Part shown: positions 25,744-32,628 of the stretch, piece by piece
Layout: every line of letters starts with the position of its first letter
Numbering within the stretch: the stretch's first letter is position 1
Source: Burkholderiales bacterium
Lineage (GTDB): Bacteria; Pseudomonadota; Gammaproteobacteria; Burkholderiales; Eutrophovitaceae
Assembly: GCA_035560005.1 (NCBI GenBank)
Contig: DATMAN010000016.1
Coordinates: forward strand, 1-32,975
Reading direction: 5' to 3'
Length of the DNA stretch: 32,975 bases
Notes under the pieces: model-generated
What the model saw: the letters and a program-made list of their open reading frames with translations, nothing else
Database searches by the model: none
What the model was told of the DNA's origin: nothing
Translations under genes and position numbers: made by a program

Positions 25744-26591
25744 GCGGGGTCATCGCGGCCGCCCTGGTCGCCCACGTCCCGACGCTGAGCCGAGCCGAGA
25801 TCACCCCGGATTTCCAGCGCACGCTGGTCGATGGCGAGCGGCGGCTGGGCGAAGCGCTGCGCCGCTGCCTGCGGCCCGACCTGTGGGTGATCGCTTCGAC
25901 GCATTGGGTCTCGACCTTCAACTGGCTCACGACCTGTCAGGCCGTGCACCAGGGCGTGTGCGTCGCCGACGAGGCGCCCGACCTGATCCCCGGCATGCCC
26001 TATCACTACCGCGGCGACCCCGAGTTCGCCGCCGCGCTGGTGGAGGAATGGAAGAAGAGCGGCGTTCCGGCGGCGTGCAACGATTCGCCGCACTACGCCT
26101 GGGACTACGGCACGTTCGTGCCCCTGTCGCATCTCGATCCTCAGGCGGAGGTCGCCGTGGTGGGCGTGCCGGTGGTGCTGATGGCCGATCATGCCGAATG
26201 CCTGCGTGCCGGCGCGCTCATTCACACCATCGCAAAGCGGCTCGCCCGCCGCGTGGTGTTCATCGCGAGCAGCGCGCTCTCACACGCTCTGGTACGCGGC
26301 CGGCATCTCTGGCCCACGCCGGAACGGATCGAGGCCGACCGCCACTTCATCACCCGACTCAAGCGCGGCCAGATTGCGGCCGCCACCGCGGAGTTCACCG
26401 ATTACAGCCGCAACGCCGTGGTCGAAATGGGCGGTCGCGCGCTCGCCATCCTGCTCGGCGTTCTCGGCGCCCTGTCGGCGGAAGGCGCACCGCTGGAAGG
26501 ACGGCAGTACGGCGAGTACGCGCAGTCTTCCGGCAGCGGCAACGCCAACCTGCTCCTCTGCCCCGCCGACACGCTTGCGGCTATTCAGTGA
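25740..26591 (+). CDS. Class III extradiol ring-cleavage dioxygenase (LigB fold, HPCD/MhpB-like)
   Basis: A 283-residue protein of the LigB superfamily. The predicted Fe(II) ligands are H12 (VAHVPTL), H55 (ASTHWV) and E259 (GEYAQSSGSG), and H182 (SSALSHALV) matches the catalytic His of the 3,4-dihydroxyphenylacetate 2,3-dioxygenase type. The order of segments (PYHYRGDPEF, WDYGTFVPL) also follows that enzyme. It should open a catecholic ring next to its hydroxyls, though substrate specificity cannot be read, and some family members cleave other dihydroxy compounds. The start (25740) overlaps the DctP stop as ATGA. It lies between the binding protein and the two permeases of a TRAP transporter, which strongly suggests uptake and cleavage are linked. 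Confidence 0.88.
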   Translation: MSGVIAAALVAHVPTLSRAEITPDFQRTLVDGERRLGEALRRCLRPDLWVIASTHWVSTFNWLTTCQAVHQGVCVADEAPDLIPGMPYHYRGDPEFAAALVEEWKKSGVPAACNDSPHYAWDYGTFVPLSHLDPQAEVAVVGVPVVLMADHAECLRAGALIHTIAKRLARRVVFIASSALSHALVRGRHLWPTPERIEADRHFITRLKRGQIAAATAEFTDYSRNAVVEMGGRALAILLGVLGALSAEGAPLEGRQYGEYAQSSGSGNANLLLCPADTLAAIQ

Positions 26592-26914
26592 AGCCAAGGC
26601 CAAGATTCAAGAGCGAGCCACACAACACGCGCGCAACGGCTTGTTGCGGCGGAGGCTTACGTTGCGAAGCCAACGTGATGCCGGAGTCAAAGGCACGAAG
26701 AAGAACAGGAAACTGAATAGCAACAAGCGGCACGCTGTGGCCGTGTCGCTGTGGTGTTGAGTGAGCTCTCCACCGGTTCCCGGCAATGAGGTGCATGAAA
26801 AGCAAGAGCGTACAGCTCGCCCGATGCGGGCTGTTCGCGCCAGAATCCACTTTAGCCGTACCGTTCTGTCTTGTTTGATCTACTTCGTGTTTCGCTCTTC
26901 AGCCGTTTTTGAGA
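26592..26914. other. Intergenic gap inside the TRAP gene set
   Basis: No gene is supported in these 323 nt. Two overlapping short hairpins occur at 26632-26648 (CGCAAC/GTTGCG) and 26654-26671 (GGCTT/AAGCC). The last hundred bases are less GC-rich (including CTTGTTTGATCTACTTCGTG) and may contain a promoter for the permease genes. The gap separates the dioxygenase from dctQ-like and dctM-like genes, so the permeases could have their own transcription start. The open frames crossing it are continuations of out-of-frame dioxygenase shadows. Confidence 0.45.
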
Positions 26915-27415
26915 ATGCCATCATCTGCTAACAAACTCGAAAGCACGATGCACGCGCTGGCGGCCTGGGCGGCGATCGTCGCCGGGGCGATCCTGGCCGC
27001 GATTGCGGGCATGGTGGTGACCAGTGTCGCGCTGCGCGCGCTCGGTCTCGCGCCGGTGCAGGGCGACTTCGAGCTGGTGCAGGTGGGACTCGCGGCCTGC
27101 ATCGCGCTGTTTCTGCCCTGGTGCCAGCTACGGGGCTCGAACATCATCGTCGATTTCTTCACCACGCGCGCCCGCATCCGCACTCAGCGCCGGCTGGACG
27201 CTTTCGCCGCGCTGCTCGTAGCGCTGATGATGGCGCTGGTGGCGTGGCGCGCTGCCGCCGGTGCGTTCTCCGCCCATCAGAGCGGTGAAACCACGATGAT
27301 TCTGGGCTTTCCGATCTGGTGGAGCTACGCGGCGATGACGCCCGGCCTGGCGCTCACCGCCGTGGTGGCGCTGTTCTGCGTCTGGCGCGCGTGGCGCGAA
27401 GGCACGTCGCCGTGA
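26915..27415 (+). CDS. TRAP transporter small permease (DctQ family)
   Basis: A 166-residue inner-membrane protein with four predicted transmembrane segments (starting about LAAWAAIVAGAILAAI, VQVGLAACIALFLPW, LDAFAALLVALMMALVAW and WWSYAAMTPGLALTAVVALF). The loop between segments 2 and 3 has the family pattern CQLRGSNIIVDFFTTRAR. The N-terminus is uncertain: ATG at 26915 or, equally plausible, ATG at 26948 near the first helix. Neither has a clear ribosome site. The stop overlaps the large permease's GTG start by 4 nt, so the two are coupled. It forms the membrane part of the tripartite system together with the large permease. Confidence 0.9.
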   Translation: MPSSANKLESTMHALAAWAAIVAGAILAAIAGMVVTSVALRALGLAPVQGDFELVQVGLAACIALFLPWCQLRGSNIIVDFFTTRARIRTQRRLDAFAALLVALMMALVAWRAAAGAFSAHQSGETTMILGFPIWWSYAAMTPGLALTAVVALFCVWRAWREGTSP

Positions 27416-28734
27416 GCGCAACCGCCCTCGGAGTGCTGCTGCTCGCCGCGATGCTCACGCTCATGGTCGTGCGCGTGCCGATCGCGGTGGCGATGTTCCT
27501 GCCCGGCGCGGCCGGCTACCTGGTCATCGCCGGGGACGCGCCGCTGCTCAACTATCTCAAGGGGCTCGCGTTCGCCCGCTTCTCGCACTACGAACTCTCG
27601 GTGATTCCGCTGTTCATTCTGATGGGTCAGTTCGCGACCCAGGGCGGTCTGTCGCGCGCCTTGTTCAATTTCGGCAATGCTCTGGTCGGTCATTTGCGCG
27701 GCGGCATGGCGATGGCGGCCATCCTGGCCTGCGCCGCCTTCGGTGCGGTATGCGGCTCGTCGGTCGCCACCGCAGCCACGCTCGGCCAGGTGGCGCTGCC
27801 GGAGATGCGGCGCTACAAGTACTCCGGCCGGCTGTCGACGGGAACGCTCGCGGTCGGCGGCACGCTCGGTATCCTGATCCCGCCCTCGGTGCCGCTGGTC
27901 GTCTACGCGATCCTCACCGAACAGAACATCGCCAAGCTGTTTCTCGCGGCTTTCGTGCCGGGGCTCCTCGCGATGATCTTCTACTGCATCGTGATCGCGA
28001 TCTACGTGCGCATCTATCCAGACCACGGTCCCGCGCAGCCCAGGCACTCGAACGCCGAGCGGCTGCGGACCTTCACGCGGATCTGGCCGATCGTCGCCAT
28101 CTTCCTCGTCGTCTTCGGTGGCATTTACGGCGGGCTCTTCACGCCTACCGAGGGCGCCGCCGTCGGCGCGGCGGGAACCCTGGTGGCCGGATTGGCGCGG
28201 CGCGAGCTGGGCTGGCAGGAATTCAGGAATGCGCTGCTGGGCACTGCTGAAACCACCGGCATGGTGTTCCTGGTCTTTCTCGGTGCCGACATGTTGAACG
28301 GCGCCCTGGCGCTGTCGCAGATGCCCGCGCAGCTCGCGCAGGGCGTGTCGCAGCTTGGCTGGCCGCCGCTCGCGATCGTGGCGGGAATCCTGATCTTCTA
28401 CATCATCATGGGCTTTTTCATGGACGAGCTCGCCACGTTGATCCTTACCCTGCCTGTGATTTTCCCGGTGGTGATGGGACTGGATCTGTGGGGGCTGGGT
28501 GCGACCGAAAAGGCGATCTGGTTCGGCATCCTGATGCTGATGGTGGTACAGATCGGGCTTGTCCACCCGCCAGTCGGACTGAACGCCTACGTCGTCAACA
28601 GCCTCGCCCGGGACGTGGCGATGCTGGAGACGGTGAAAGGCGTCATCCCCTTCCTCGTCTCCGACTTCATCCGCGTCATCGTGCTGTTCTTTTTTCCGAT
28701 CCTCAGCCTCTATCTGGTCCGCCTGATCGGCTGA
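27412..28734 (+). CDS. TRAP transporter large permease (DctM family)
   Basis: A 440-residue inner-membrane protein with about twelve hydrophobic segments, including the family landmarks VIPLFILMGQF, ACAAFGAVCGSSVATAATLG, GTLGILIPPSVPLVVYAI, and GLFTPTEGAAVGA. It carries Na+-coupled solute transport for the DctP-bound ligand. It starts with GTG at 27412, overlapping the small permease stop (GTGA). The end reads ILSLYLVRLIG. No further transporter gene follows on this strand. Since two DctP genes surround it, this permease may serve both binding proteins. Confidence 0.94.
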   Translation: MSATALGVLLLAAMLTLMVVRVPIAVAMFLPGAAGYLVIAGDAPLLNYLKGLAFARFSHYELSVIPLFILMGQFATQGGLSRALFNFGNALVGHLRGGMAMAAILACAAFGAVCGSSVATAATLGQVALPEMRRYKYSGRLSTGTLAVGGTLGILIPPSVPLVVYAILTEQNIAKLFLAAFVPGLLAMIFYCIVIAIYVRIYPDHGPAQPRHSNAERLRTFTRIWPIVAIFLVVFGGIYGGLFTPTEGAAVGAAGTLVAGLARRELGWQEFRNALLGTAETTGMVFLVFLGADMLNGALALSQMPAQLAQGVSQLGWPPLAIVAGILIFYIIMGFFMDELATLILTLPVIFPVVMGLDLWGLGATEKAIWFGILMLMVVQIGLVHPPVGLNAYVVNSLARDVAMLETVKGVIPFLVSDFIRVIVLFFFPILSLYLVRLIG

Positions 28735-28780
28735 GCTTCGAGGAGAACGGAGCGAAACGCGAAGGCACGCAGTCAAGAAG

Positions 28781-28797
28781 AGCGGGCTTTACCCGCT
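28781..28797. terminator. Weak bidirectional terminator candidate after dctM
   Basis: AGCGGG (28781-28786) pairs perfectly with CCCGCT (28792-28797) over a CTTTA loop. On the plus strand CAACCTTTTGG follows after a few bases, and on the minus strand the hairpin is followed by CTTCTT. Both T-runs are short, so termination would be weak. The position, 46 nt after the large permease stop and between convergent genes, fits. Confidence 0.4.
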
Positions 28798-28881
28798 GCG
28801 CAACCTTTTGGCCGGAATTTCTGGCAAAGGAACACGTCGTCATGCGCTTCGGTGGCCGCGCCTTTCTGGCGCGTTGAGCGT

Positions 28882-28909
28882 CCTGACCCTCGCGCAAGCG
28901 ACGGTCAGG
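28882..28909. repeat. Hairpin with GCAA tetraloop
   Basis: CCTGACC (28882-28888) pairs with GGTCAGG (28903-28909). After one C-C mismatch, TCGC (28890-28893) pairs with GCGA (28898-28901), closing a GCAA loop of the very stable GNRA type on the plus strand. No T-run follows, so it is not a standard terminator. It may be part of a structured RNA or a dispersed repeat. Confidence 0.45.
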
Positions 28910-29230
28910 CAGGCCAGGAAGCAGATCGAGTCCTGCTCGCCGGCTACGCGCAGGCGTTCGGGACCGATGCGCCCATAATTCGAGTCGGCGACGAAGGCTC
29001 GGCTGCTTGGTTACCTCACCGCGCTGGCCGTCGATCGGATCACGTCTGGCGCACGCTGTCCGGCGCGTCCTCGAGCCCCGTTTGCAGCACCGCGCGGGCC
29101 GCTGCGTCACGCAATCACGGTTGCGTTCGGCAAGCGCTTCGAACTCTGGATCCTTGCGGCACGGGACGGAGCGGTTTGCGCTCGAGCCGATCCGCTCTCG
29201 CAGCTCGATGAGCCGCACCCGAATGCGCCG

Positions 29231-30535
29231 CTAGCCGCCGACCGCCTGGCGAGAAGCGTGAGGCGAGAAGACGCGGCGCCCGAGCCAGGACAAGAGGTGC
29301 TCGCTCAGTTCGCGGGCGTCGTCTGCCGCGCCGTCGATGAGGCTGGACTTGCGCCGCCGCAGGAACGGCATGCCGAGGAGATACATCCCCGGGGCATCGA
29401 GGACGATGCCGCCGTCGTGGCGGATCAACCCCTTGCGGTCGAGCACCGGGACTTCGAGCCAGGAATAGTCGGGGCGAAAACCGGTACACCAGATGACGGT
29501 CCTGATGTTGGCGCGCCCGAAGTCGAGCAGCAGCGGCGGGGAAGCTTCGACGCGGGTCGGTTCGAAGCGCTGCGCAGGCGGGACTTCGCCGTCCAGCCCC
29601 TGCGCGGATGCCCACTCGTCAAAGGTGTTGAGCAGGCGGTTGAGTTTCAGATCGGCGAGCGCGCACACGTTGCGCAGCGACCCCGAGAACTGGGCCTTGC
29701 CGTTCGCAACCCCCGCCAGGCGGCCGACCAGCCTGACGCCGATGGCGGTGAGCGAATTCAGATCGATCGTGCGCCGGTCCGGATAGCCGGCAAGTTGCGG
29801 CGAGGCCACGTTGCGCGCCCGGACGATGTCGTCGACCTGATCGTAGCGCTCGTCGAGGAGCCCTGTGGCATCCATCCACCACTGAATGTCCCGGCCACGG
29901 TAGACGCGCGGCATCCGCACGTGCTCGCCGACCGCGAGCGTGACCGGCCGGCCCGAGCGCTGAATCTCGTCGGCGATCTGGATCCCGCTCGCCGAAGCGC
30001 CGACCACCAGCACCCCACCCGCTTCGAGCTGCGCCGGATTGCGATACTGCATCGGCGTGAGTTGCGTGATCCCCGGCGCAAGCGCCCGGGAAATCGCCGG
30101 CACGAGCGGCGTGTTGCACGCCCCGGTGGCGAGAACCACCGAATCGCAGTCCCAATCGCCGTGCTCCGTGATCACCCGGTAGCCGTCTTCCCTGCGGCGA
30201 ACCGCAGTGACCGCGGTGTGAGTGCGCACAGGGGCGGAAATCGCTTGCGCGTACCGCTCGATGAACGCGACGGTCTGCGGCATGTCGCGGAAACCGTCCG
30301 GGTCGTCGCCCGCGTAGCCATAGCCGGGCAACCGGCTCTGCCAGTTCGGCGTGAGCAGCCGCAGCGAATCCCAGCGCTCGGTCTTCCAGGAGTTGGCGAC
30401 CTCCCCGCGCTCCAGAATCACGTGATCGATGGAGCGCTCCGCGAGACAGCGGCTCATGGCGAGCCCGGCGTGTCCGGCTCCGATGATCACCGTGGTGACG
30501 CGGCGCCGGCCGGGCGGGGGAACGCGGTCGATCAC
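29231..30535 (-). CDS. Flavin-containing monooxygenase-like FAD/NAD(P)-binding oxidoreductase
   Basis: A 434-residue flavoprotein with an N-terminal FAD-binding motif G19-A-G21-x2-G24, a second, NAD(P)H-binding motif G179-A-S-A-S-G184, and the ATG-type segment LATGA between them. The later CTGFRPDYSWL is typical of the group that includes TrkA/CzcO-like and Baeyer-Villiger-related enzymes. It probably uses NADPH and oxygen to oxidise a soft nucleophile or ketone, but the strict FMO identifying sequence (FxGxxxHxxx) is not seen, so monooxygenase activity is only likely. The start is GTG at 30535, overlapping the OsmC-family stop (GTGA). An internal start would cut into the FAD strand. Confidence 0.87.
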   Translation of the reverse strand: MIDRVPPPGRRRVTTVIIGAGHAGLAMSRCLAERSIDHVILERGEVANSWKTERWDSLRLLTPNWQSRLPGYGYAGDDPDGFRDMPQTVAFIERYAQAISAPVRTHTAVTAVRRREDGYRVITEHGDWDCDSVVLATGACNTPLVPAISRALAPGITQLTPMQYRNPAQLEAGGVLVVGASASGIQIADEIQRSGRPVTLAVGEHVRMPRVYRGRDIQWWMDATGLLDERYDQVDDIVRARNVASPQLAGYPDRRTIDLNSLTAIGVRLVGRLAGVANGKAQFSGSLRNVCALADLKLNRLLNTFDEWASAQGLDGEVPPAQRFEPTRVEASPPLLLDFGRANIRTVIWCTGFRPDYSWLEVPVLDRKGLIRHDGGIVLDAPGMYLLGMPFLRRRKSSLIDGAADDARELSEHLLSWLGRRVFSPHASRQAVGG

Positions 30536-31095
30536 TGGACTTCGACCGTGACGTTCGTGGGGTTGGTGATGATGTCGTACACCGCCGAGCGCTTCTGCGA
30601 CTGCGCGACCAGCGCCTTGATGTCGTCTGGCGAAGCATCGGCGTCGATCTTGTAGGTGACCTTGATGCCGTTGAACCCGTTGCGCACGTCGGGATCGGCG
30701 CCGAGGATGCCGCGGATGTCCATGTCGCCTTCTAGCGTGGCCGAAACCGAGCGCAGCTGGATCTCGCGCAGTTGCGCCACAGCGGCGATCCCGGCGGTCA
30801 GGCAGCTCGCCAGGCCGGCAAGCACCAGTTCGACCGGCGTCGCGCCCTTGTCTTCGGAAGCGAAGACTTCGGGATGGTCCGCGTCGAAAGTGAATCGCGT
30901 GCGGTGTTTCTGTTCGCCGCCCAGACCGTAGAATCCTTCGACGACCGACTGGCTGTGCGTGCCGTTCACCCACTGGCAGGTGGCCCGCCACTTGAACTGC
31001 GCCGCTTCCGGTGCATTGGCGAGCGCCTCGCGCGCGCTGAGCAGCGCATCGACCTTGACGCCATTGTTGACGGACTTCTCGACTACGGTGCTCAT
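30532..31095 (-). CDS. OsmC/Ohr-family protein
   Basis: A 187-residue protein of the OsmC fold. The central helix with the reactive cysteine is present (VLAGLASCLTAGI, C98), with the usual preceding ATPVELVLAG. The second, resolving cysteine found in true OsmC and Ohr peroxidases is replaced by Ser in KRSAVYDIITNPT, a variant also common in OsmC-like proteins. It is therefore probably a thiol-dependent redox or binding protein rather than a proven peroxidase. GAGGAGG precedes the ATG at 31095. It is translationally coupled to the flavoprotein gene, suggesting they handle the same reactive compound. A dyad TAGGTA-N10-TACCTA lies about 70-90 nt upstream. Confidence 0.9.
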   Translation of the reverse strand: MSTVVEKSVNNGVKVDALLSAREALANAPEAAQFKWRATCQWVNGTHSQSVVEGFYGLGGEQKHRTRFTFDADHPEVFASEDKGATPVELVLAGLASCLTAGIAAVAQLREIQLRSVSATLEGDMDIRGILGADPDVRNGFNGIKVTYKIDADASPDDIKALVAQSQKRSAVYDIITNPTNVTVEVQ

Positions 31096-31411
31096 TTTTC
31101 CTCCTCACAAGAATGTCTGGACACGGGACCGGGAAGAATAGCAGTGCTCGACTCGCGCTCTAGGTACGAAAGCGCATACCTATATAGCTACGGCTAATAA
31201 ACGCCTACCTCTTTGTGCCGACGCCCGTCACAGCAAATTCGGCCGGGCCGCGGCTTATCCGGCTGGCAGCCCCTCCGGGTCCACAGCCCCGTTGGAGGCG
31301 GCCCGGATCCGGCAGTCGACGCGCAGGAGGCCGACTCCTCCTCGGGGCATAATCCCGGATCGACGGCCAACCGGCTTGTTTGCCGGCCTTTTCCCGAGGG
31401 AGCGCGTGTCG
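31096..31411. other. Divergent regulatory region between OsmC-family and DctP genes
   Basis: The 316 nt contain no gene. The side near the OsmC-family gene is markedly AT-richer (about 31160-31210, including CTATATAGC and GGCTAATAA), as expected for promoters, and holds a dyad described separately. The side near DctP is GC-rich, with a hairpin CCGGC...GCCGG at about 31371-31386 followed by CCTTTTCCC, just before the GAGGGAG ribosome site. Confidence 0.5.
31161..31182. promoter_or_regulatory. Candidate operator: inverted repeat in the osmC-dctP divergent region
   Basis: TAGGTA (31161-31166) is an exact complement of TACCTA (31177-31182) with a 10-bp spacer. The centre-to-centre distance of 16 bp, about one and a half helical turns, is usable by dimeric regulators. 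It overlaps or flanks the AT-rich part that could carry the OsmC promoter. No matching regulator gene is identified in the window. Confidence 0.4.
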
Positions 31412-32464
31412 ATGATCGTCGCAGCCTCTGCGTGCGTGTGCTCGAATCGTCTTCGCACAGCCTTCCTCGCGGGGCTTGCTCTCCTGCTGTCCGCAGCCGC
31501 AGGCGCCGAGCCGGTCGTGCTCAAGGTGCATCACTTTCTTCCGCCGACCTCCAACATCCATACGCGCATGATCGTTCCCTGGTGCGAGAAGATCCGCCAG
31601 GAGTCCAGAGGCGACGTGAGTTGCCGGATCCATCCGGCCATGCAGCTCGGCGGCGCACCCACGCAGTTGTACGACCAGGTCCGGGACGGCGTGGTCGACG
31701 TGGTCTTCGCGGTCCCCGGATTCACGGCGGGCCGTTTCCCCCGCATCGAAGTGTTCGAGCTGCCGTTCCTGATGAAGAACGCGCAATCCACCAGCAAGGC
31801 GTTGTGGGAGTTCGTCGAGCGGCACGCTCAGGCCGAGTTCGCGGACGTGAAGCCACTCGCTTTCAACGTGCACGGACCCGGCCTGTTTCATCTTGTCCGC
31901 AAGCCGGTGACCAGCCGCGCGGACCTGCGCGGGCTCAAGATCCGCGCGCCGACGCGGCAGTCCTCGAGGCTCATCGCGGCGCTCGGCGGCACACCCATCG
32001 GCATGCCGTTGCCGGAAGTCTCCCAGGCACTGTCCAAGGGCGTGATCGACGGCCTCGTCGTGCCTTGGGAGATCGTCCCCGCGATCAAGGTCGACGAGCT
32101 GACCCGCTTTCACAGCGAGACGGACCCATCGCAAGCCGCGATGTACACCACCGCGTTCGTGCTCGCGATGAACAAGGCCCGCTACGAGGGACTGTCGGCC
32201 GATCAAAGAAAGATCATCGACGCCAACAGCGGCATCGAACTGTCCGGAACGTTCGGCAGGATCATGAGCGAGGCCGACGCCGGCGGACGGGCGGCCGTCC
32301 CGCCAGAGTCGATCAACGTGATCCCCGGCGCCGAGATCGAACGCTGGAAGCGATTGACCCAGCCGGTGACCGAGGCCTGGGTCGCGGAGATGAACAGGAA
32401 AGGGGTGGACGGCGAGGCCTTGCTCGCAGCCGCGCTGGCACTGACAAGAAAGCACGGCGAATAG
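31412..32464 (+). CDS. TRAP transporter solute-binding protein (DctP family), copy 2
   Basis: A 350-residue periplasmic binding protein of the same subfamily as copy 1 at 24727. The two align with essentially no gaps across HHFLP, GVVDVV/GVVDIV, LRGLK-RAPTRQS, ALSKGVIDG and TRFHSE/TKFHSE, and look well over half identical by eye. A signal peptide is visible (about residues 1-31, ending AAAGAE). I chose the ATG at 31412 (GAGGGAG 9 nt upstream), with an alternative GTG at 31406. There is no permease next to it. It presumably uses the DctQM pair at 26.9-28.7 kb or a set elsewhere. Its ligand is expected to be similar to that of copy 1. Confidence 0.92.
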   Translation: MIVAASACVCSNRLRTAFLAGLALLLSAAAGAEPVVLKVHHFLPPTSNIHTRMIVPWCEKIRQESRGDVSCRIHPAMQLGGAPTQLYDQVRDGVVDVVFAVPGFTAGRFPRIEVFELPFLMKNAQSTSKALWEFVERHAQAEFADVKPLAFNVHGPGLFHLVRKPVTSRADLRGLKIRAPTRQSSRLIAALGGTPIGMPLPEVSQALSKGVIDGLVVPWEIVPAIKVDELTRFHSETDPSQAAMYTTAFVLAMNKARYEGLSADQRKIIDANSGIELSGTFGRIMSEADAGGRAAVPPESINVIPGAEIERWKRLTQPVTEAWVAEMNRKGVDGEALLAAALALTRKHGE

Positions 32465-32628
32465 CTGCGCGCTTTGCTGCCTGCGGCGCACAAGCTCCGT
32501 CGCTCGATATCCTGCGGGGCGCGCCGCCTTGCTGCGACTTCGCGCCGTCTTACCAATCACGGAGGCCGCTGACGAGCCTGGCGCAATCTCATTGCACGGG
32601 CCGCGCTGTGCCCCGATCCCCCGCCGGT
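32465..32628. other. Short convergent intergenic gap
   Basis: This 164-nt gap lies between the converging DctP copy 2 and reductase genes. I see no gene and no clear T-tailed terminator in it. Confidence 0.4.

Larger units (their letters stand above)
28735..29230. other. Long convergent intergenic region with hairpins
   Basis: These 496 nt lie between the convergent DctM-like and flavoprotein genes. I find no convincing protein gene. Two open frames (28852-29211 plus, 28703-29218 minus) are rich in Arg/Ser/Cys without a domain pattern. The region holds a perfect 6-bp hairpin (28781-28797) and a second hairpin with a GCAA tetraloop (28882-28909). It might hold a remnant gene, a dispersed repeat or a small RNA, which sequence alone does not decide. 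Confidence 0.5.

Noticed and set aside
26632..26671. Integron attC-like look of the paired hairpins in the TRAP gap
   Set aside because: The flanking core sites of attC are not present and there is no integrase or cassette structure nearby.
26191..26760. 189-codon open frame crossing from the dioxygenase gene into the gap
   Set aside because: It is out of frame with the dioxygenase and Ser/Arg-rich; no independent support.
28703..29218. Open frames on both strands in the gap after the large permease
   Set aside because: Neither shows a domain, a ribosome site or normal residue use; the minus-strand one also runs into the permease gene.
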